From Solea solea (taxonomy: Eukaryota; Chordata; Actinopteri; Pleuronectiformes; Soleidae): a stretch of 64,000 nt of DNA. The position numbers were made by a program, and so were the translations under genes. This document shows positions 58,200 to 64,000 of this stretch, piece after piece. The notes beneath the pieces are model-generated. The model saw only the letters and a program-made list of their open reading frames with translations, had not been told where the DNA came from and did no database searches. Location of the stretch: NCBI RefSeq assembly GCF_958295425.1, contig NC_081151.1, positions 17,986,659 through 18,050,658 of the forward strand. The letters run 5' to 3'. Numbering within the stretch: position 1 is the first letter of the stretch; each line of letters opens with the position of its first letter.

Positions 58200-59690
58200 C
58201 ACTCACAGTTTAATGAAGTGAGAGGGAAAAAAAAACACGTAGAGTCGTCACTAAAACCAAAGGCTTTTAAATTCACTTTCAAAGTAAAAGTTTCCACAAA
58301 GTTTCTCGTAAAAACAAAAGCTGAACGCAGCTTATTTTTGCGAAAAGCAGAACCAGCGAAAGCCGTTTGATTACAAATCTGACGGCATTAAGATTCATTG
58401 TCATAAAATAACTCTGCGTTTGTCCCCCCTGCTGCTTAAAACCCTTCTGCTGAAATCAACAGCTGTTAAAGGCTGTTGAGGTATTGTGTCTAACATTCGG
58501 CGCAGTTCCACTCTGCAGGAGGAGTTTTTATTATCTGTGTCGTTATGATTTTTTATATGGGGGGGGGGGGGGACCAATGTAACCGGGACCAGACACTCGA
58601 CGGTGCCAAGGACGGAGAGGAAGAGTGTGTGCCAGAGTGAAATAATAATAATAACACACAAAAGTAATAATAATAATGATAAAAGAGGGGAAACGAGGGC
58701 AAGAGCGAGCAGAGAACAGGAAAGTACTCTTGATTAAGGAGAGGACTTACAAAAGATCCGCCCTTGGTGAGTTTGAATTATATGACTCTGTGGAGAGGTC
58801 ACATACTCTTCATCATCTGACGCTTTCTTTTCGCTCCAGCAATATTTTTTGTGGCCTATTTCTTTAGCGCAGGAGAAAGGAATTGGGGAGGGGGGGGGGG
58901 GGGGAACAGAGGCTGTGATATTTGGGGAACTTGTTAACACATGTCTGCAGGGCAATGGGTCAAGGCGCCTCTCGGCGTGCGGGGAACAAAGATGGAGGCG
59001 CTGGTTTTTTGTCACAGGACCTCGACGGTGCAGACTTGAGTGGGACATGAATGGTGACGTGGTGAATGCCTGCGGCTGTGAGCAGCTCTTACACAATTGT
59101 GCCACCTTCTGGAATGAATGGGGAAAATTCAACAGGGGGGGTTCAATGGAAAGGGAAACTTTGTTGTGACACAGTTTAACAGTTTTAAGGATTTCTGCAT
59201 TCATCAAACATCCTTCAAATTATGACACGCAATACTGGTAATCAACTGTACTTCTCATTCATTCGTATTTTACTACTAATTGGAAAAAGGAAGCTTTTTG
59301 GCAATCTCGTTTAAATATAAGTAGTTTTTTTTTTGTATTTCTCTGCTATATTCTCCCTTTCATTCCGTCTAAATTTGTTTTAATAATTATCTCCAGGCAT
59401 CAACAACTAATCGACTTATTGAGACAGAAAAGAAAAGTAAATTTTGGGAAAATTGTAAATGAATTTGAATGTATTTACAAAGTACTTTAAAATATCTGCA
59501 AGGTACTCAAAAAAAAACAACCCTCAATAAGTTTGCAGGAGTAAAATATGGCAAAAAAAAATCTACAGTTAAAAACAGAGGGAAAGTGTCACCGTGCTAC
59601 TGAATTTCTAAATAAGTATGTTTTGAGAATTTTACTTACTTAAGGGACAATACAGTTAACAGTTCCAGCACTTAACCACTTTTATTTCTG
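58200..59690. other. Intergenic DNA with G tract and enhancer-like block
   Basis: G tracts lie at 58560-58572 and about 58889-58903, and (AAT)n-like text at 58643-58680. The section 58690-59160 is otherwise balanced, with 'gtgagtttgaattatatgac' and 'caattgtgccaccttctgga', and may be regulatory. The section 59200-59690 is AT-rich and featureless. Confidence 0.35.
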
Positions 59691-59769
59691 AATGGTCAAT
59701 TTATTGGATATATGGATATATTGTATTTCTATACTGCTTTTTGTGTGGATGCATCTGTATCTTTGGGGA

Positions 59770-59985
59770 CCAGGGGGATCGGTATCGGTCCGATATTGGT
59801 CAAAATCACTGGATCGGATATCGGACAGATATAAATGTAAAATCCGATTGAATCGAAAAATCACATATGTCGCATGCTTCACTATGCACGGACTGTAAAA
59901 ATGGAAGGGCTTCATACGTTCATAAATGGTATGGAATTACCGTATCGGATTGATATCGGTACCGATATTGTCCATATGACAAAGT
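59770..59985. repeat. Palindromic 'atcggtatcgg' dispersed repeat
   Basis: The left part 'gggggatcggtatcggtccg' and the right part 'taccgtatcggattgatatc' then 'ggtaccgatattg' are inverted relatives of each other. The interior holds 'ggtcaaaatcactggatcgg'. This resembles a hAT-type non-autonomous element of teleosts, recalled from memory. Exact ends are uncertain. Confidence 0.5.
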
Positions 59986-60194
59986 TTGGGTTTGACGGAA
60001 GTTTTGCGTCAAATTTGCAGAAATAGGAGTAACCGTCACGTTTCTATACGGCGCAAAATACAGACACACTTGTAGCTTGCAAATTAGGAACACCGTCCGT
60101 TGGTATAGATAGATTTTGACGCGTTTAAATGGATTTGCTCTACATCTATACGACATCTCCTTAAGTGTGGAGTTGTGAGGAGTTCTCATGTGTA

Positions 60195-60780
60195 TGTGTG
60201 TATGTGTGTGTGTGTGGGTCAGTAGTAGTACATCAGCTCCCCTGATAGCATTTGTATGTGCGGATGCATTTGTGTGCTGGGTTGTGGGGACCAGGGCAAG
60301 GCAAGAGAAGATTGGGGAGTGAATCAGTCGCCACACAAATGGATTTGGCTAATAGAGCGAGCCTCTGATCCTGACTGGTGCACAGCTGGAGCTGCCCTAA
60401 TTGAAGAGGGGTGAAGAGTGGAGAAGAGAGTGGAGAGAAAGAGAGAGAGAGAGAGAGAATATGGCCCCTGGAGAAAAAAAATGCTCCTCTGCTGTAGGCC
60501 TAACAGTGTTGACTCCGCGAGGATCATGCCAATCATTATTAATTCTGCGGAAAGGGAAAGTCGTCGCGGAGGTTTCATCGCCGCTCACTGTTTATAGTCT
60601 CACCTTGAAAGGGAGCTCAATAAATCTAATCTTACCCAGTGTTTTAAATATCAGATCAAGGGTGTCATTTGAGCAAAAAGTGGTCTGCTCTCTAACCCAC
60701 TTCACATCAGCGAGCACCACTACAGGAATACTGTAACTCAGCCTGACGCCTGAAAACACAAGCCGTATGACCATTTAGCA
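60195..60780. promoter_or_regulatory. TG run, GA run and candidate conserved element
   Basis: A TG-rich run lies at about 60188-60216 and a (GA)n run at about 60436-60458. Following these, 60470-60740 is repeat-free and includes 'catgccaatcattattaatt', 'gtcgtcgcggaggtttcatc' and 'gggagctcaataaatctaat'. The block looks enhancer-like, on texture only. Confidence 0.35.
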
Positions 60781-61107
60781 GCACTGAGCACTTGTCCCTT
60801 TTTCTTTTTCTTTTTTTTTTTTTGGGTGAATTGCACTTAAGAAATCAGAATACACGGCGTTCCGCACTGTTGTACTGGAAGTGACATTCCTGAGTGTGGT
60901 TAAAAAGAGTGGGAATAATATCCAGTTATTGCCGTTCTCTTTGTAATAATTTGAGCAAAGTGTACAAAAACATTTCAACGGAGAGTGTGAGGCCCAGGAG
61001 AGAGAGGGTCTTTCCGCATCTGCATGTTCTCCAAGTGTGTGCTCAGAGGGGACCGTGCATGAAACATGGGTTCATCTCCAACAGTTACCAGGGAAATGTC
61101 TAAAATC

Positions 61108-61640
61108 TCCCAACTTTAAAGGGCTTTTTCAGGGTTAAGACCTGGTTTTAGTGTTAGAATTGGGTTAGGCTTAGGTCAAGCACTTAGGGTAAGGGGCTAG
61201 GGAATGGTATAAAAACAAGTTTGTGTGTGTTCTTGTGTGGGTATCTTTGCGAGGACCAGGGAGTGAGGACACTTTGTCTGGTCCTCCCAACTTTAAAGGG
61301 CTTTTTCAGGGTCTAGACCTGGTTTTAGTGTTAGAATTGGGTTAGGCTAAGGGTTAGGGTCAAGCACTTAGGGTAAGGGGCTAGGGAATGGTATAAAAAC
61401 AAGTTTGTGTGTGTTCTTGTGTGGGTATCTTTGCGAGGACCAGGGAGTGAGGACACTTTGTCTGGTCCTCCCAACTTTAAAGGGCTTTTTCAGGGTCTAG
61501 ACCTGGTATTAGTGTTAGAATTGGGTTAGGCTAAGGGTTAGGGTCAAGCACTTAGGGTAAGGGGCTAGGGAATGGTATAAAAACAAGTTTGTGTGTGTTC
61601 TTGTGTGGGTATCTTTGTGAGGACCAGTAGGTACTATTTT
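61108..61640. repeat. Minisatellite, unit about 180 bp, three copies
   Basis: The phrase 'caactttaaagggctttttc' starts at 61111, 61288 and 61472, so the spacings are 177 and 184 bp. Each unit continues with 'gacctggt.ttagtgttagaa', 'gggttaggct', 'gggtaaggggctagggaatg', 'tataaaaacaagtttgtgtg' and 'tatctttg.gaggaccag'. Copies 2 and 3 are nearly identical, while copy 1 lacks a 7 bp 'aagggtt'-type insertion. It derives from the CA/TG-flanked dispersed family. Confidence 0.95.
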
Positions 61641-61881
61641 TCTTGTGGAAAACCAACCTGTGCCGTGGCAAGTCGATTCCAGCTGGGACCATAGTGGAAA
61701 AGAGACCTAAAGCCTCTTCCACATCTGTTTTTAAATCTCTTCTTAAAACTCATTGGCCTTTGTTGTTATTTCTATTTAAGATTACTTTTGTGGCTTATTG
61801 TTTGGCTGTAACTTTTATCCACATTTTAATTCATTTTAGTTGTTCTCATTGTGTCTTATCGTCTCCCATGAGCTTCTATGC

Positions 61882-62206
61882 CAGGTATGTCCAAAGTGCG
61901 TATTATTTATGGACTGGGACAGAAAATAGGCCCCGGTCACATGTCATCCCCATTAGCTCAGCTGGTTTCATGCATTCACCTCCTATTACGTTATTATGAT
62001 GTCTGACTCCAGATGTGAAAGAAAGGCAGACTTTTTTTTTGTGGCTTAGATTTGGTGACATTGCCATTTCAAAATGATAATTGTGAGAAGGAAAATACAA
62101 TTATTATGAAACAGTGCATTAGTATGTAACATTTACTGTTAAAAAAAGGTCTGGAACTTCACATTATCAAATCTGGCCCTCCTCAAAAAATGTTTAGACA
62201 GCGCTG
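61882..62206. mobile_element. hAT element with perfect 8 bp target duplication
   Basis: The element is 325 bp. The left end CAGGTATGTCCAAAGTGCG and right end TGTTTAGACAGCGCTG are eroded hAT inverted repeats. TTCTATGC is duplicated exactly at 61874-61881 and 62207-62214. The interior contains 'ggactgggacagaaaatagg' and 'atctggccctcctcaaaaaa'. It is non-coding and must depend on a transposase elsewhere. Confidence 0.85.
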
Positions 62207-62604
62207 TTCTATGCTTTTTATTTATTATGTTTTTTACTTATTATTCTGTAGAGCATGAAAAAAATTTTATGAGGGGTCAACTTTATGAAAGCAGGCCTAA
62301 TAATTAAAAAAAAATAACATAAGAACTGTCGCTAGTGCACAGACCTTGGAGTGGTGCGACAGCTTGCGTACCCCAGTGACCCTCAGAGCTAAGCCGGCTG
62401 GAGCCTTGTGCTCCTGGTAGGGCCTCCCATGCCGGACAGGTCTGCGTAGGGTAGGAGTCAGACAAAGAGGTGCACACCGGTCCTCCAGGTTGGGTGTTCG
62501 GGCAGTAACTAGTCATAAAACAACAAAAAAAACAACGTAAACAAGCAATTAAATTGAAGTGCATGCTGGAAATGTGTGCAAACCTTGAATTCATATATGT
62601 ATAA

Positions 62605-62712
62605 AGTAAATACTGGCGTAGGGGTATGTGGTGGTAGAGTGGCTAGCATTGTTGCCTCACTGCAAGAAGGTTGCGGGTCATGTATGCAGTGTCCTGATAA
62701 GAATAGCTGGAC

Positions 62713-62750
<38 letters not shown>

Positions 62751-62755
62751 GTGGG
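62605..62755 (+). repeat. tRNA-derived SINE head fused to TG-repeat module
   Basis: The text 'gtggtggtagagtggctagc' then 'attgttgcctcactgcaaga' and 'aggttgcgggtcatgtatgc' follows the layout of a fish tRNA-derived SINE with A-box- and B-box-like motifs. It runs directly into 'gtgtcctgataagaatagct' and a TG run at 62719-62749. The same junction module occurs at 38856-38910. Confidence 0.55.
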
Positions 62756-62966
62756 CCCTGTCTGTGCAGCCTATTTCCTATATTTAAGTCTTACCTTTGC
62801 CCTTTCCCTGTGAGCTGATGGGTTCCCTAAGAGCCTCCCTGCTGTGATCCTGCTGAGAAGCTCTTTATGTGCTTTTTTCTTTTACCACTGGAGGAAACCC
62901 TCTGCTTTAAGGATACACACAAGAGCTCTGCTGCTGTCTGTCTGTCTGTCTCGCTCTCTCTCTCAC

Positions 62967-63260
62967 ACACACATATAGGTTCGCACAGCTATCCTTTTAA
63001 GGACACTGCATTGCGTTCCATTCATTTGGACGGCCTAAACAAAGCATTATCCCCAACCTTAACCCTAACCACTGACCTAAAATGAACCTAACCTCATTCT
63101 AACATAAATATGTCTTCACTAAAATGTAATTTACGTTATGGGGGACTTCCTTTTTTTTTTGTCCCCATAAGATAGACTAGTCCCCATCATGTGACTGTGT
63201 TGTAATGGGACTTTGGTCCCCTCAACATGAGTAATACCTGCGAGACGCACACAAACACAT
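62967..63260. repeat. CA-flanked dispersed repeat, near full-length copy
   Basis: This is bounded on the left by 'ctctctctcacacacacata' and on the right by 'cgcacacaaacacat'. It contains 'ccttttaaggacactgcatt', 'aaccttaaccctaaccactg', 'gtccccataagatagactag' and 'gggactttggtcccctcaac', in the same order as the unit at 45-666. It is therefore an older copy of that family. Confidence 0.6.
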
Positions 63261-63264
63261 ACAA

Positions 63265-64000
63265 AATACTATTAATTTGTAGTAGAGCAGTAAAATACTG
63301 AATTAATTTTATATCATTGATGGAAAATATGTAGCAATTCTCATTATCAAGCTCTTACGAATATATTATGATGGAAATAAACAGTATTACTGTACTATTT
63401 GCCAAGTTGGTTATTACCAAGAAATAAGATGTCATTTCTATAATATTACATTCTGTTACCACGTTGCTACTGTAGTGTAATGTTTAAGTGTCACAAATAA
63501 TAAATGCGTTTCTCTATTTATCTATATTTTGACTGGTTGGAGTTATCCGCCACCATGTTGCCTCTTTAGTGTTTTGTACACACATTAGAGAACAAACACA
63601 GTTCCAAGTGTCAGATCTTGCAGACGCACACACACACACATAGGCACGTAGTCCTGCGTGCAGACCCTCCCACCGTGTTTCCATTGTGGCCGCCATTGTA
63701 ACAGTTTTGTCTGAGCCATATGGGCTGGTTTAGGGATGCGGACCCCCGGCAGCTGAGGCTTTGTCCCCGTGTCGCAGAGGTCGCTGGGATTGTGTTCCCA
63801 GCTAATTCCCTCTTTCAGCGACTGCAGATCAGAGTCTATAATGATCTGGGCAGCCGAGCCCAGGGATTACAGCTGATCTGACATCAACAGGCTGTGCATG
63901 TGTGTGTGTGTGTGTACTTGTAGTTATCACCTCTTTGGGACCTTGTCTGGCATAAACTCTGACCTTGCCTACAACCAAAACCTGGTCCTAATGAGGTAGA
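63265..64000. other. Right edge of window, no gene seen
   Basis: AT-rich DNA to about 63520, a CA run near 63628-63641, then a balanced repeat-free block 63700-63890 ('gtttagggatgcggaccccc', 'gcgactgcagatcagagtct') that could be regulatory. A TG run (63898-63914) then begins another fragment of the CA/TG-flanked family ('ggtcctaatgaggtaga'). Confidence 0.4.

Overview
This window is nuclear DNA from a bony fish, probably a spiny-rayed (percomorph-type) teleost. The signs are short-intron genes in a large non-coding background, dense CA/TG and TA microsatellites, many small hAT-type elements and tRNA-derived SINE pieces, and two vertebrate genes in the order nkx2.1 then mbip on the same strand. 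That order and orientation match NKX2-1/MBIP on human chromosome 14q13 and argue for nkx2.1 rather than its paralogue nkx2.4, which is linked to NKX2-2.

Layout. 1-3.0 kb: upstream flank with two copies of a CA-flanked dispersed repeat. 3.0-6.0 kb: nkx2.1, two coding exons (3593-3959, 4625-5310; 350 aa), a microsatellite-rich leader with a good 3' splice site just before the ATG, and a 3' UTR. 6-22.6 kb: intergenic DNA with several low-repeat, ATTA-rich stretches that look like conserved developmental enhancers, between degenerate dispersed repeats. 22.9-30.8 kb: mbip, ten coding exons (353 aa) starting just after an NRF-1/CCAAT-type promoter. 31-64 kb: a gene-poor region. It holds enhancer-like blocks, a roughly 3.7 kb CACTA/EnSpm-like transposon carrying a broken SAMD3-like gene on the minus strand, a 1 kb minisatellite with a 20 bp unit, several hAT elements (two with perfect 8 bp target duplications), a TTAA-flanked MITE and a 180 bp minisatellite. 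Two phase-compatible exon-like segments at 49.06 and 50.69 kb may be the 3' end of a gene I cannot identify.

How the parts fit. nkx2.1 is the transcription factor for thyroid, lung and ventral forebrain. mbip is a widely expressed subunit of the ATAC histone acetyltransferase complex and an inhibitor of MAP3K12. Their long-standing linkage probably reflects nkx2.1 enhancers lying across and beyond mbip, which would suit the enhancer-like blocks on both sides of mbip; that is inference. I found no bacterial, viral or CRISPR-like system. The most novel items are the unidentified exon pair, the degraded transposon-borne gene with its spliced C-terminus, two equal-length (39 nt) phase-0 exons in mbip, and three near-perfect palindromic hairpins.
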